From the NCBI GenBank assembly GCA_022419385.1, contig JAJUBI010000001.1, positions 2,666,001 to 2,730,000 of the forward strand: DNA of 64,000 bases, written 5' to 3'. Below, piece after piece: positions 1-12,955 of this stretch. The notes below the pieces were generated by a model. That model was not told the origin of the DNA. It ran no database searches and worked only from the letters and a program-made list of their open reading frames with translations. Numbering within the stretch: position 1 is the first letter of the stretch; each line of letters opens with the position of its first letter. The translations under genes and the position numbers were made by a program. This DNA comes from Paraconiothyrium sp. Pb-2020 (taxonomy: Eukaryota > Ascomycota > Dothideomycetes > Pleosporales > Didymosphaeriaceae).

Positions 1-435
1 CCGGCTCATGGGTGGGGGCGAGTTTTGAAACGTAAGCACCTGGTAGGCTAGGAACACAGGGACAGGTCGATTCGGATGAGGCTTGTGATATAGTTTGTTT
101 CTTTTTTTTTTTTTTTGGATTCTTGTAAGACGGTTTTCTGTTAGACTCTGGTGGCTTGGTGCAGCACAGCGAAGATACAAGACTAACAAGACAAAAAGAT
201 ATACACGACATCATGATTTAGCTACCTCCAGGTCTCATATAATTCCTTTCGTGGTACTGAGAAACGTGTCATGGGTGATTTTAAGTCAAGCCTCGAGCAT
301 GGATCGCAGACTACTGCCTTTGTAAAGGAATGCCCCACGTGTGTTGTGGCGCAGCAACCTAGAGAATGTTCAGCCAGGGTTTTATAAGACTACTGAACAT
401 GTCCCTGCTTGCTACCTAGCATTGTTTCTTTCAAT
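1..435. other. Intergenic, no gene seen
   Basis: A T-rich run sits near 100-116. A short open frame at 95-325 has no family resemblance and a composition expected by chance. I see no RNA gene or repeat. The 3' part is the presumed promoter of the gene starting at 436. Confidence 0.6.
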
Positions 436-1705
436 ATGAACCTTCTTCAATTACCGCTTCCCCTAGTACAAGATATCCTACGCTATATTGTAGCATTGTC
501 TTCAGACGCCAAGACAGGCCTTCGTCTCCGTCTCGTCAACCGTGAGCCTCCTTCTGCAGACACACACGTGCACGGGTAACAATCATACTGAACCAAATAT
601 AGGCTTCTTTGATCGACATGTCATTAAATACCTCGCGCGCTACAATATTGATATACTCACGAGCAGGAAGCGATACCGAAAGTCACCTGGAAGCTTCAAA
701 GTTCGAGTAGCTCGAGAACACATTGGCGATGCGCCTTACCGGCCTTGTTCAGACTTTGTCGCCCATATTCACGATGTAGTTGACGACATACTGTTCCTCA
801 AGTCTCAGACCCCGCTTAGCACAACGACACCAGTCATACACACGCGTTCCTCCATTCTCGATGAATTCGCTCTGGCCTACGTACACAACAACGATAAATG
901 GTTTCTGTTTCTATGCCCTTGGTGGGAACCGGATTGGGAAGGATTCGGTCATAGGTCACCAAGAAATACACGACTCACAACATTTGTGATCGCCGTAGTC
1001 ATGGATTGGGACAAAGCTGTAGAATGGCTTCTCGATTTGACAGAGCCGCCTCCTATGGCCCGGACGCCGGAATGTTTCGGGCGGTTAGCCCGACAAGCGA
1101 TGACATTGCGCAAACCACATGTTCTCAGGCTCTGTCTCTCCCGAGGCGCCAGTTTAGTCTACGTGCACCCTCTCAGATCAAACCAGATTAAGGAGGTTGC
1201 AATTGCAGGCGATCTGCATATTGTAAGCACACTGCTCAACTTCGCGATTCATCCTACTTATCAAGACTTCTTCTGGGAGTGCGTTGTGGTGGATTCATGT
1301 GCCGCTTTCGGCGAACAGAAGATCAATGAGATACTCATGCAGTTGGACTGGTCTAAGGCCCGGCATGTCCGGGATCTGATTGTTCGCAAAGCGCGTGAAG
1401 ATGGATACAATCTGATCGTGGACAGCATGGTGGAGGGGATGCACCCGGTTGAGGTGCAGGAGGCCGAGGAAAACGCAGTTGTTGACAAAGTGTGGCCAAA
1501 GGTTTCTCAACTGTATCCAGACAAAGTGCGCGTCCCCTATCAGGCGCGCATGAGATTCCGAGAGCTGAAAGCAGCCTATGGAATGGTCGAGCCAGTTGGT
1601 ACTGATACAAGTGCCACCTGCGGAGAAGTCTACGAGCAAGTACTCAAGCTCCCCAGCGAGAAACATTTTAGGCAGAGGGGAGAAAGGCTTTTTGGAATAA
1701 TGTGA
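436..1705 (+). CDS. F-box-like protein with ankyrin-like middle part
   Basis: Two exons are inferred, 436-541 and 603-1705, giving about 402 aa. The 61-nt intron starts GTGAGC and ends TATAG, and the join restores a continuous frame (...LVNR then FFDRHVIKYL...). The first ATG at 436 opens with LLQLPLPLVQDILRYIV, which resembles the short F-box-like N-terminus of many fungal proteins (Leu-Pro, then hydrophobic helix). The middle contains helical pairs such as residues near HVLRLCLSRGAS and DLHIVSTLLNFAI, like degenerate ankyrin repeats. F-box proteins recruit substrates to SCF ubiquitin ligases, but the exact role cannot be assigned. No signal peptide or membrane segment is visible. The next gene is more than 3 kb away. 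The gene model is fairly secure; the family call is tentative. Confidence 0.7.
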
Positions 1706-4700
1706 TACACAACAAATGAAATTCGCAGTACTAGGTAGCCTATATAGCTTCCGAAGACCGGAAATCTTAGGCAGCGGTGCCGCACATTCGTCAGTTAGCC
1801 TAAGACGCATATAGTGTCCATGTCGCGCGCCAGCCCGCGAACCCAAAGAAGAGCCACCAAGTCAAGCGTTCACATACCGTCGGCCAGACTAGTCATCAAG
1901 GCCGCGCCACTGCGAAGTGGAATATGCCCCTTCTGCTGAGTCAGTCGGAGGGTGCACGTGGCACCGCGTCACGCGTTCCCACTAGCGCGTCGCACTTGCT
2001 ACCTATGGTATATAAACCCCGCGCCCCCTCGACCTCGAACTGCTCTCCATTGACAAAAGCAGATACGATTCTAGGACACACCTCGAGGCGCCCTCACCAC
2101 GGATACGTTCAATACGATATGGCCCTGCTTCATCAGTACGACCCTTTTCCTCGACGGCGGCGCATGTACTCGCGCTTCACGGCGGCATGCTTATTTACGG
2201 CGGCATTCGCGGCATTCTTATCCACGGACGGATCCTATGCCACGGATGCATGGGACAATTGGAATTTGCGCTGCCCCTGCAGTGCGACTAACGAGCTGCA
2301 GGAATCCTCACCTCTCTTTTCTTTATCTTTTCTCTTCTCCTTCGACATACTGGCAGTCAACCTCTCCATCGGCCTGGACCTCTTTGTAGTCGTGTGGTTT
2401 ACGACTTCAGAGATTCAGGCGAGATGACGTGCGGCATTGCTGTCGGGCAGATAGCCATCGTTGATGGCTATCGGTTCCATCAGCTCACCGCTATGATCCG
2501 TGACGTACCATTCGAAATGTTCGCTGGCCTCAATGAAGCACAACGTGAGCCGGTCAGGCTCGTGCTATCATTGAACGTTGGCGAGCCTTGGGCCTGACTA
2601 AAGTACTGGTCGGAGAACGCCCTCGCTTTCGAAAAATATCCTGCAGGGTGTGGAGACGACGTTGTGTTGCCCGCTCCGTCCAGCAGGAAATTGACCAGTC
2701 CTGCTGAGTCCGATCCTTTGGATGCCATATCAATTCTTGATATGGCCTTTTGAGCGATGCCAGCGTCTCAATTGCTCCTTTTGCCCCAGGGAGGCTATGG
2801 CAGTGTCGGGTGTAGTGTTGCCTCGAGTGCCGAAAGCACCTTATTGGTAGCTGCACCACACAATTACATCAATTACTGGCCCTGGGTCTTTGTGGACCCG
2901 TTCTCCGAGGGTCGTGTTGTAATTGTAGCCCCGAAGCAGCGATCGAGGCGCAAGACACATTTTCTTCATCGAGTCTCGTAGGACATGTCCAGTGCTCGAG
3001 GAAGTTGCCCCCATCTTGACTAGCAGAGCATTGCTGTTCTTCTCCCATCCGTCCCCTCCATTCATTACTACCGCAACGCTTGACTAATTGATACATCGTG
3101 GGTAGTCTCTTCACACTCATAAGTCACGATGCTTTTCGGTGAGCGTACTGGCATGCACATGAAGGCTGCTGAAGGAACGTGGAAGTGCCTGATGGGGTGA
3201 GCATCGAAAAGCCGTGTGCAGACTTTGCTTTGTTGTAACCTATCCGCTGTTACATAGCAAAAGGTGCGCGATGTCACGATTACGCACATCATCGATCGAT
3301 TCGCAGTCATTGGTCAATGTAATTACAGAGATAAATAAGGGGCTTCCCACTGAAAGAGAAACTGTGCTCGCGTCTGGTGGCTAACGCGAATGTTGTAGAA
3401 TAGAGGAATCAACATCTAAATGATGACCGGACCGCTTATGATTTTATGTTCCAGCATCAAGAAGTACCCTTAGCCTGAGGATCTTGATACTGCGGTTACA
3501 GGCGCGAAATGCACCTCCCAGAAATTCTTGTAACGAGAAAGATGCAGCTGCATCTAGGTAAAGGTCGGTCGAAGTCCGTTGGGACATCGTCGTGACTTTT
3601 CAGCCCCGGATAATGACATTGTTGTGCGGCATTGCTACTTCGGCAACTCATCCCTGATTCACAAATGTTAAAAACCTACAATTTTGTGAGGCCTGTATAG
3701 AGGACATTTTGGGGTAATAATGAAGCATTGTCTGCATTTTCAATAGGGTCTCATATTCCTACGACACGTTGCTGTGCGCATGACTTAGAAGGACTGTTTG
3801 TGCAGCCCACGCTTACAAGCCCATGAAGCATTTTCGCGAATGGTGTTCATTATATATTTGTTTGCCATTATCTTACACGTATGAATTCTCCTATAATTCT
3901 TCTTTGCAGCTAATCTATAGATGAGTCTTCAGCCTCTTTAACACAAGAACTCGGCACCTGTCACGCTTTGAGCACTAAATCCTGATCTGTTTGAGAATTA
4001 TTTCACGGCCGATCGATTCTGTTCATACAGAAGCAACAGTCAATTACGGTTGGGTTCCTGATAAATGTTCTGAGTAGGAAGCCTTACAGCCGCTATTGAC
4101 TGAGCGGGTGAGACGTACCTCATCCTAACCCCGGTATATACACTCCGTCTAATGGTGCCTTTCCCGGTGCTGCTGTTTCCCTCGAATATGAGAATATGAA
4201 ACATACATGGAGATGCTCGCACTGTTCTTAGGTGTTGACTGGAAATTGCTCTTTGTAGCTCCCTGAAATCGGCCCTTACACACCTAAGGTGTTTTGGACG
4301 CCCAGCCGTCTTTTCAATGATTTAGGCGTAGTATGTGCGCGCGTTCGATATTTGTGCATGTTACTTTGGCTTCTCAGGTCCATCTGAGTCGACTTGAGTA
4401 AAGTGGCAGCGCAACGTGGGATGGCTTAGAACTCATACGTTGCTGCGTAGTAGCTTCCCACGTTCTTTGGATTACAAACAGCAACCTATGTTTATCCTCA
4501 AATGATTCGTAGCACCGCGGTAGCTATGTGATCAGCCTGTTCCTCTTGTGCCGAATTGACATTGCTCACATTGATGCATCAGTATGCGTGAGTGACTGTG
4601 GATATGCAGATGGACCGCTTGATCATATTGACTCGTAGCTGATTCGGCTTGTCGATCACAGTGGGAGGGTTTCGAGTTAGAAGCTGGGAAACCCACCCCA

Positions 4701-5005
4701 TGCTATCCAGGGTATATGTCATACATCGAAGTAGCGTTACATACCTCATTGATCAGCGATTCAGACCGGCCAAGGTCCTTGCGATTGCTTATTATGGTGA
4801 GACTGCAAGGTGGAACGATCACTTGGTAGAATTTTGAGGCAGTGGACTCACCATCACCATCACTAGCTCTCAACCTCACGCAGCAGAACGCGCGTAGCCA
4901 GATTTTCAACGCGCCAACCTCATAACGCCGTTTTTGTATCTGATCCCGCCCCTACCTTCTCGATCTCATTTCACCCCACACCTTTCCGCGTGCCTATTCG
5001 TCGCC
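1706..5005. other. 3.3-kb intergenic stretch, no supported gene
   Basis: Only short open frames on both strands without recognisable domains. An orphan TATA-like box (TATATAAA, 2009-2016) precedes an ATG at 2119, whose frame encodes a hydrophobic N-terminus after an Arg-rich start. It lacks a plausible continuation, so I do not call it. The stretch may contain eroded genes or transposon remnants that I cannot identify by eye. Confidence 0.5.
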
Positions 5006-7184
5006 ATGGCCAACGAGCCATATCGCATCGGCCAACAGGTGGATTCTTTACTTCAACCTACGAATTCCAATCGGCTACATACAGTGCCACATACGTCGAC
5101 CAAGCTAAAAAAGCGGCTAACCGGGGAGAAAAGCAGCAATTCTTCGGCCCAGCCGCCGAGAGCTGAAGCGCAGGCTCAAGATGTCGCGCCGAATTATACG
5201 GACATCCCCGCCTCCCCGTACAGTGGGAGGGTCAATAAACGGCGAAGATACCTCGAGCCGCATCTAGGGGGACAATCTTATGCCTCGGTATTCAGGTAGT
5301 AACTTTTAATTTCTTACAGATTTGATCATTCGCTGACAACACATAGTAGCTCGACCAAGTCCGACGCAGTTTCCGATAACGACCGCTACCTTTTTCAGCC
5401 CATTGCGCACCCCTCTTCCGCGCACAACGCTAGTACACCGTCCAATGTCTTGCATAATCCACGTTCTCAGATGCGCTTGAGCACTGTCACTGCGTATGTC
5501 GCCACTGAATCCACTAGCGCAACTTCAGCGGGGCACCCCGACTGCTACAGTTATGGGAACGAGAACAACTTTGGTCATTTGCCATCTTTCAGCCATGCTG
5601 GAAGTATGGGCACGTCTGAGTCAGATTTCCAGCTCGCGCCTTCCGTTGTCCACGGCGCATTCTCTGCCGTCAGTGCCAACGGGTTCAGCAAAACACAAGA
5701 AGTCATCTACGTGGATGCCCACCCTCAGCCATTCACCAATAGTCAGGATGAATTTGCACAAGATTTTCAGGGCAAAGGGGCTGAAGGCGTTCCCTCGGTC
5801 TTTTGAAGAGTTCGGGTTCGATTTCCAAGAAGGAAGGGCCTTGTTAGACGAGTCCGAGCATGCCACACTATCTCCTATGGTTACTGCTAGTGTATCTCCC
5901 AGCGAGATTGACGCAAGCGCTTCTGCAGATGGAGAAGGCATTATCACGAATGAAGATAAGTATCTAACACCAGGCAGCACGACTTCCACCAGCGATGACG
6001 AGAATCTCCTCGAAGATCAGGACAATATACCTTCCGGAGCACACGGGTCTACGCTTGAGGCCACTCATATCAACCCACTAACGTTATTACCCGTCGAGGT
6101 ATGGGCTCAGATCGTGCGCTATGTCGTCGAGGTTTCACAAGATGACAAGGAGAGGCTGCGCAACTTGGGTAGACTGCGATATCTCAATATCACGAACCTG
6201 AAGAGGGAAGTCGACATCGCGCAATGGAGCGTAGCCATGATTCGAGCCGGTCGTTCAAAGGCAATCGACGGACTAGAGGCCGGAAGACGCAAGGAGTCAG
6301 AGAAAAAATGTTTAGGAGCTATCCGGAAGGTTGTCTTTACTGTTCCCAGAAGAGATTGCCTCAAAGACAACTTGCTGTACGACTGTGGACAGAAGAGCTT
6401 TATCAACATCATTGGCCAACTGACAACCGAGAACATCACATGGCTAAAACTGGACAGCTTCAGTGAATTGGGTGCAATGGCTCACCAGGCATTTGATAAG
6501 GCTATCGACCAGATGAAAAATCTGCAAGTGGTACAGTTGCCGAGATTATCCAAGCGAAGCAAAGTGGCGAAGGCGAGCATTGCCTTTGTAGTCTCATCCG
6601 GCCCCAAAGGCATCACCATATGCTGTCCCGCTTACACTAGCTTGAGCATCGTCCCAAAGTTGATGGGTAGGATGAGACACAAAGATTTGCGCCTCATCTT
6701 TCACGATATCAGGGGCAGCACGACGGAAACGGACTTCAAAGTACTTTTCAAGGAGGTTGACTTCGAAAACGTGCACACTGTCTGCGGCGTCAGCATCGAC
6801 ATGATGTTACTGGCTCGTTACATTCTTCCAGGGGTATTGCAAAAGGCGAAGCGCATCTCGATGTTTCAATGTACCGGTGTGCGCGAGTTCTACGATACGC
6901 AGAGCGAGCATGAAAACGCTGTGGAATTCTTACAGTGGCATGATCTGCCGGAATCAAGGCCATCGACGATGCAGGCGCAGCTTTAGCAAAATGCTCTGAA
7001 GTACCTTGGCTCATCGAAGAACCTGCAACATCTGGACATGCAGTCTACTCGTCTTTGCCCAACTCTCGTCAACTCGTTTGCAGACAACGTGCCTGCGACG
7101 AGGCTAACTTCTCTATCTCTAGAAACAGCTGATCTTCGTACTGATCAGTCCATGAAAGCTACTTACTGGATACACTCGAGGTAA
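5006..7184 (+). pseudogene. Broken F-box/LRR-like gene
   Basis: The frame opens at ATG 5006 in a good context (gtcgccATGgcc). It passes an intron GTAGTA...CATAG of 51 nt near 5298-5348 and continues in one frame to a TGA at 5804-5806. The adjoining frame then carries protein-like sequence from about 5805 to TAG 6984-6986. A run of four T at 5801-5804 sits exactly at the switch, so one extra T would explain the shift. After the TAG the same frame stays open for 65 codons to TAA 7182-7184 and reads like leucine-rich repeats (KNLQHLDM, LTSLSLETADL). The F-box-like stretch is LTLLPVEVWAQIVRYVVEV, near 6080-6135. The N-terminal part is Ser/Thr-rich and disordered. Two lesions suggest a pseudogene. 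A sequencing error in the T run plus an unrecognised intron is the alternative. Confidence 0.65.
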
Positions 7185-8421
7185 TTGTTATATGGATAAA
7201 ATGTACAGATCCTGGAAGAGGACATCATTGCTTGTTCAGAGTGGTACGTGACTACAGACTAGTGTCACTGTCGTACGATCCTGTCTCAATCTCTACTATG
7301 GCATGTGCGAGAATGTAGGACCAGAACATGTGTCCCGTCTACGGCACTGACAGTGTCCTGATACTGGCACCATACATCATAACTTCTAGGCATTACGACT
7401 CAATTAAGGTGTTTGTATTTGGGTCTCGACTTAGGGTGTAGGAAATGTTGCTATAATGAGCGGCTACAGTGTTGCTCAACTGATAACGACCTGGTGCAAC
7501 GCTGGGCACATCCTTGGCAGATTATGGCGTAATCTATCAGGGAGACGCGTGCGGTGCGTTCCATTACGATGCCAAGGAACCCTGTGTTTCGAAAGTCCGA
7601 GTTAATGGTGCGTTCCAGACCTGTTTAGAGGCAAAACGTTCGGTGTAGAATGTCTGAGCAACTGATCCGTGTCCGTTGGGAACTTCTGCATGCTGCAGGC
7701 AGTTCCCGTAACCCATCACTTAGAGCACCAGCTAAACTTATTAAGCAGCTACATTAGTTACCGTGGTTCATCCTAGGCGTCACCACTCAAAAGAAGACCA
7801 ACCAACTAGTCAACACCAAAGCTTCTCCCACGAACGTCGCCTAACAGCACGTGGTCAAAATGCCGAAAGAAAACCAGCTAAATTTTGAGTCCCAACCTGA
7901 AACTCGCTTTAGGTTCACGGAAAACCAATCATTGAACGCTTGCTTTCGCCGAGGCGTCTCCCAGTTGGAAAATGCGCGGCGGGACGTAGCATCTCAGTCA
8001 GTATGGGCTTTCCGGTGATGACTCGGCTACGGAGATGATCAGTCCCGATTTACCATCTACATTAAGATCGTATGCTTGTCTGTTATCGGTCAAAGGCGTT
8101 GCCGTGGCTCAGATTCGAACGGAGCAGAACATTCTCAACTCAGATCATCTCTCGTCCTGCTTTCATCGGTCGACCCTCGATATTGACATCGGGGGTGCAA
8201 TTGATTCTCTGATCTTGGGAGCTAATTTTAAGATTGCATCTCACAGACATTCCGCGCCTAGGGACTGGCGAGGGTTGGACGAATATTATACATTCCTTAC
8301 CCGAATATACTAGGAATGTGGACTGCTGCACCACCAATGCATTCTTTGATTTGAACAATTGACTCAAGTCGCAGAGGCCCCGTACACTTTTGCACATCTC
8401 TCGGACCTTCCCGCCTCCATT
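7185..8421. other. Intergenic, no supported gene
   Basis: Stops are frequent in all frames and no domain is recognisable. Frames at 8035-8313 (+) and 8140-8397 (-) overlap each other and resemble nothing known. The 3' end is the presumed promoter of the acyltransferase gene. Confidence 0.5.
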
Positions 8422-9982
8422 ATGACCTTTTTACAGTACATACTTGGCGCACCGCCAGCAGATCCTGCGGTCAAAACTCCACACTCGGCAAAGGATGAAG
8501 ACGAGATTTATCCAGTACATACTTTTGACGACCCAGGGAGAATAATCACAACTTGGACTATGCGCTTCAACGACGTACTAGACAAGGACAGAATTCACGA
8601 ATCGCTTGCAAAGCTTTTGGAGATTGGAGACTGGAGAAAAGCTGGAGGTCGGCTCAGGCAGAAGGAAAAGGTAGGTTTCCATGCAGTTTAGACATTTCAA
8701 ATTTTTATTAACTCCGAAAACATAGGGCAATGGGCAGCTCGAAATCTACGCACCGCGTACTTTCACAGCGGAACGCCCCGCTGTGTCATTCACCAGTCAA
8801 ACTTATGACATGGCTATAGAAGCCCACCCTGTGGCAGCAAAATTCCCTAATGCTTCAGAAAGGCCAGAGCTGCATCCGGCCCCTGAGGAATTCCGAGAGT
8901 TCGCTGTCCCACCAGGTGCACCGGAGACCGTGGAGCACTACCTCGCAGGAGATATACCGATGATCTCACTTCGCGTTACATCCTTTAACAATGGTACGCT
9001 TGTAGGGCTTGCTTGGCCACACACTTTGATGGACGTCATGGGTCAACATGCCTTATTGCGCGCCTGGTCCCTTGTGCTTGCAGGAAGGTTATCTGAAGTA
9101 CCACCCATGCTTGGCGCTAGGGAAGATGCGTTGATCGAAGCCGCCAACACATCGAAAGGACCCGAAGAGGAGTACGTTCTGAAACCTCAGATCATGAAAA
9201 CATGGGCGTTGGTGAAGGTTTTGATGAATTACGCCTGGGATATATTCTGGTACAGAACTGTACAAACTCGGACGATCTTTCTACCCAAGCAAGCCCTTTC
9301 CAAATTGAAACTAAAAGCTCAGTCGGAACTTGCGGCTGACGAAAAACTGGTAGAAAAGCCCGTGGTCAGCGAAGGAGATGTACTCACAGCGTGGACCCTG
9401 CGAGCGGTAGCTTCGGCTCTGGCACAACCTCGTTCAATAACTGCGGTCCATGCCGTCAATGCCCGCTTTCGACTTCGTTCATTAGTTGATGCGCCGGGCG
9501 TCTTTGTGCAGAATATGGTCGTGGCAGCTTTCACGTTCATGGAGCATTCGACTGCAATCGGACCTTTGGGTCCGATCGCACTGCTAAATCGACAGCATCT
9601 GGTAGAACAATGTACTGAAGCCCAGGTACTCGCGAACCTCCAGCAGCTACAAAAACAACCACCAGGACGCGTTGACCCTGTTTCGATGATCTGTGGAAAT
9701 CCTGACGCTCTGCTTATACCATATACCAACTGGTCTCGAGCCGACCTCATTCATGCAGTCGACTTCAGTACTGCAGTGCTAAGGGAGGGAGAATCAGGAC
9801 CCTCGCGAATTAATCCGCTTGGAACTATCGTGTATCATCACGCTGCATCCTTAACGCAGCCTCCAACGGCGCGAAACTTTTTTCTGTTGTTGGGACGAGA
9901 TCACGGGGAGAATCACTGGATCACAGGGAAATTATTACCACCAGCGTGGGCAAGGATTGAGGAAGAAATGAAGTACCTGTAG
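8422..9982 (+). CDS. BAHD-type acyltransferase (fungal transferase family)
   Basis: Two exons, 8422-8670 and 8726-9982, with a 55-nt intron (GTAGGT...CATAG), give about 501 aa. The first ATG of the frame is at 8422. The family motif HxxxD is present as WPHTLMDVMG, with His near residue 182 and Asp near 186. This His is the general base that activates the acceptor for acyl transfer from acyl-CoA. The second family signature, usually DFGWG in plants, is replaced by VDFSTAV near the C-terminus, as is common in fungal members, where it is structural rather than catalytic. Length fits the family (430-520 aa). No signal peptide is seen, so the enzyme is probably cytosolic. It stands about 9 kb upstream of the UstYa gene, and a role in acylating a secondary metabolite is inference. 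A housekeeping or detoxifying acyltransferase is the alternative. Confidence 0.82.
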
Positions 9983-10251
9983 TATTTCTTTTAGAGATAT
10001 ATGAGTTTATATTATCTTTTTCTAGCTACAGAAGGGTCTCTGTATACCTTTCCTAATATGTATTTTATAACGATATTGACTTAGTTATGGTTGGAGTAAT
10101 AAGGTATACGATAAGGTAAGATACCTTATCACAACAAATTAGAATAATAATTTATGGTAGAAATCTGCCAGACTATTGTGTTGAAACTTTACATTAGCTA
10201 GCTGCCCCAATCTCTTCTCTCTGGGGCCAGTTCTTTGACCTCTCCCTCCGT
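9983..10251. other. AT-rich intergenic spacer
   Basis: A distinctly AT-rich stretch between the acyltransferase and the convergent relic gene, containing TATCTTTTT, TATTTTATAA and two ATAAGGTA-type direct repeats around 10,099-10,130. No gene. The composition could reflect RIP or 3' untranslated sequence. Confidence 0.5.
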
Positions 10252-12955
10252 TCAGAATTCCACAGCATCACTGTCCGCAATCTCAAGCACCCCCCTGATC
10301 TCACCAGAACCTGTTCTAAACCATCCTAGTCGAGTTCGAAAATGCATATTAGCGCGTAGACACGAGGCACATCTCTTCCAAGCGAATTCGAGATAAGCAT
10401 TGCTGCCTGCAATCAAGATTCCTACATCCGCCACGCCACGGTGTCTGCGCGTCGCAGAAGCGGAGACTATAATCGGATTTGCAGACAAGATGTATGTACT
10501 AGTCACAACTAGCCATACAAGAATTGTAAAGCTCAGCCAAGTCGCTGTTGGGGACATGCGTAACATCTCGATAGGTTCCGATATCGTCAAGGTGGCTGTG
10601 GGTTCCGCTATTAGCGTTGCTTTCAACTGGCTCACGAAAGTATAGTAGTCGTCGCCCTCGCTTGAAGGACTATTGTAGCTGGGTCCTAATTCTGTAGGGA
10701 GACTTCGTTGAGCTTTTGGAAAACCAGTGTGCTAGTGTCGTTTAGCAAGACGTTATCGCTTGCAGAATGCTGAAAAAACACGGTTAACGTCTTGTGAGCG
10801 ATTGCTTTGAGTATGCTATGGTTTAGTAAATATTCGGGACTGTTGCTAGCCAGTGCCGACATCGAATAAGCCATAAGGTTGAGATTAAGGCTAAGACTCT
10901 TAATTCTGTAAGTCTGGTTGTCGAAAATCTCATCGCAATATTGTTCTTGAGGAGTGTAGTAACATCCCTGTAAGTTATCAAGCTGGGCAGCGTGCAACAG
11001 AGCCTTCATAAAAAGATAACCAAAGCTGAACGCGACGTTGGCCGGCTTTCCATCCAATAAGTAATTCAGTAATGGTATGTTCACTAAGTTGTTAGCCCAT
11101 GCCGGGGCGTAGCGCGATGGGCCGCCCCCGATCACGTAGTCTTGAGTTCTGGTTGTGGAAGTTACCGGATACGCTGTTTCTCGCTGTTGCAGTGCTTTCA
11201 CTTGCTCGAGCACTTTATTACGATGATGAGAACATCTCTTGGACAGAGTAGGCGTATTTATCGTCACTTTTTAGGCCGGATTAAGTAACCTTATATAGAT
11301 TCATGGCTACACTCACGAACTGGTAAACAGAGTAGCCCCAAAACATACAATAATAAGAAGCCAATGACGTCGAGATCCTGACCTGATGAAGGCATAAACA
11401 AGATAAGAAGATTGGTAAGACAAGCCACTACTTCTCCCGCTCCACTCTGATCGCCACGCCGAAGACACCACCGACTCAATAGCACTAATCGGAGTTTCCA
11501 AGACTCCCCGAAAAAGGCCAATGAGCTGCGATCAAATTAGGAACCATAGAATATGGTGATATGTTGCCCAGTGGATGCTCAGCATTACCAGCCACGATTT
11601 GAGAAGGTACTACCGAGCGAGAAAGCCCGCCACTCTTCGAGTACCAGAACAGGACAATCAAGCTGATGAATGATAGTAGACAAGCAACAAGGATTCTAGT
11701 CGTATAGGAGGATAAAGTCTTTGTCTTCCACGGTGCGCTCGGGTCGGGGTTTACAAAGGTCGATGCTTCGGGCGAGGCTTGATGTTTTGACGTTCCTGAG
11801 ACGAGTGAGGCACCCTCAATCTGAAAGTGAGGATCTGGTGGTGTTACTCTTATAGTTCGAAACATCGAGAGCTTTTGCATGTAATCTCGAGCATCCACGT
11901 TTTCTGACACAGCAAAGCAATGGTGTTCGAGAACGCAGGATCGTCCGATGATCCTAATGGTCTCCGATGGTTACGTATGAACCACAACGTTCCCGGGCAG
12001 AGGCACAGTAGTATCAAGACAGATTTCCTGCGTTATTGCCGCAGTCCGTGATACAACGCGTCGAGGTTGCTCCTTATAGGCTTCTCCATTGGTCTCAGTT
12101 GTACCGCTCAGTTTATTAATCTTTTTCTGCAGCGTTCTTGAGGACGCACCATGCTTGATACTGGCCGCCGTAGTCGTCAGGCTTTGAACTTCCATCGTTT
12201 TAGTTATATTGGAATCGTGCACAACCGCCAGGATTGTAGCGGCTCCCACGAAGTTCGACAATTTTGATGGGCCATCAAGAAGCATTTTCTAGGTTTCGCC
12301 CAATGATGTGTTCTTGGAGATGTTCCGGACCAAGCCGATCCGGAAGGAATTCCGTCTTGGGCGAGAACAAGGACTCGTTGAATGTGACTGTAGTAAGAGA
12401 GGAGTTGACGGAAGTCTTGCCAGGCATCTGTGCATCATGAAAGCTCGTCCGACAGAGCTGTGCAGCGACCTCCGTTTGTGATCCCATTACGTTTAGTATT
12501 ATCATAATAACTTCTCCTGCCTCACACTAACGCGTATGATTCGAAAACAGACCTCCTTCTCGCTAAAAGGAGGTGCCGGCGTACTCAAGATCGCCTACAG
12601 GAGCCTTCACAGCAGGTATATCCGTCTAAAACATTGATTCGGGTTCCTGAGGCCAGCTGGGAGTCTCGAAGGCTTCGCCATATTTGCAACCTGACTCTGT
12701 ATGCAGGTGCATAGAGGCCAAGTCCACGTACCTAGTGCTCGTCAAGTTGGTAAAGGTATCCTTGTATTGTTCTGTGTAGTTGACATCTGACTGTAGGGGA
12801 AAATGGTCAGCCAAAGTCAAATTCGAGCGGACTATTCTAGTCTGATAGAATATTGTGGCATACAAGCAGGTTTGACTTTACATAGCGTTGACACGTACAA
12901 GTGGGATCGTTGGCCACTTAACTGGCTCATAGAGTAGATCTGTAATTTTGATCAT
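10252..12955 (-). pseudogene. Decayed DUF3433-type fungal membrane protein gene
   Basis: Pieces on the minus strand line up in the order of a DUF3433 protein. First comes an extracellular part (12,865-12,626 and 12,505-12,275) with a Cys-containing segment (AAQLCRTSF). Next is a TM segment SYTTRILVACLLSFISLIVLFW near 11,700 and a second hydrophobic block (RRHWLLIIVCFGATLFT) near 11,330. A second extracellular part (11,267-10,686) ends FFQHSASDNVLLND, followed by a last TM helix with the typical C-terminal tail (10,635-10,252, GWFRTGSGE). Lesions: a frame change near 12,280, an in-frame TAA at 11,971-11,973 with open frame continuing beyond it, an in-frame TAG at 10,686-10,688, and a frame change near 10,640. 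Both stops fit CAA/CAG to TAA/TAG changes. The family call rests on pattern memory, so the assignment is moderate; the breaks are directly visible. Confidence 0.6.

Noticed and set aside
1924..2427. Open frame of 167 codons with an orphan TATA box upstream and a hydrophobic stretch that could be a signal peptide from an inner ATG
   Set aside because: No conserved motif, odd composition after the hydrophobic part, and no plausible splice continuation.
8100..8140. B-box-like GTTCGAATCT on the minus strand suggesting a tRNA gene
   Set aside because: No matching A box or cloverleaf stems at the right distance.
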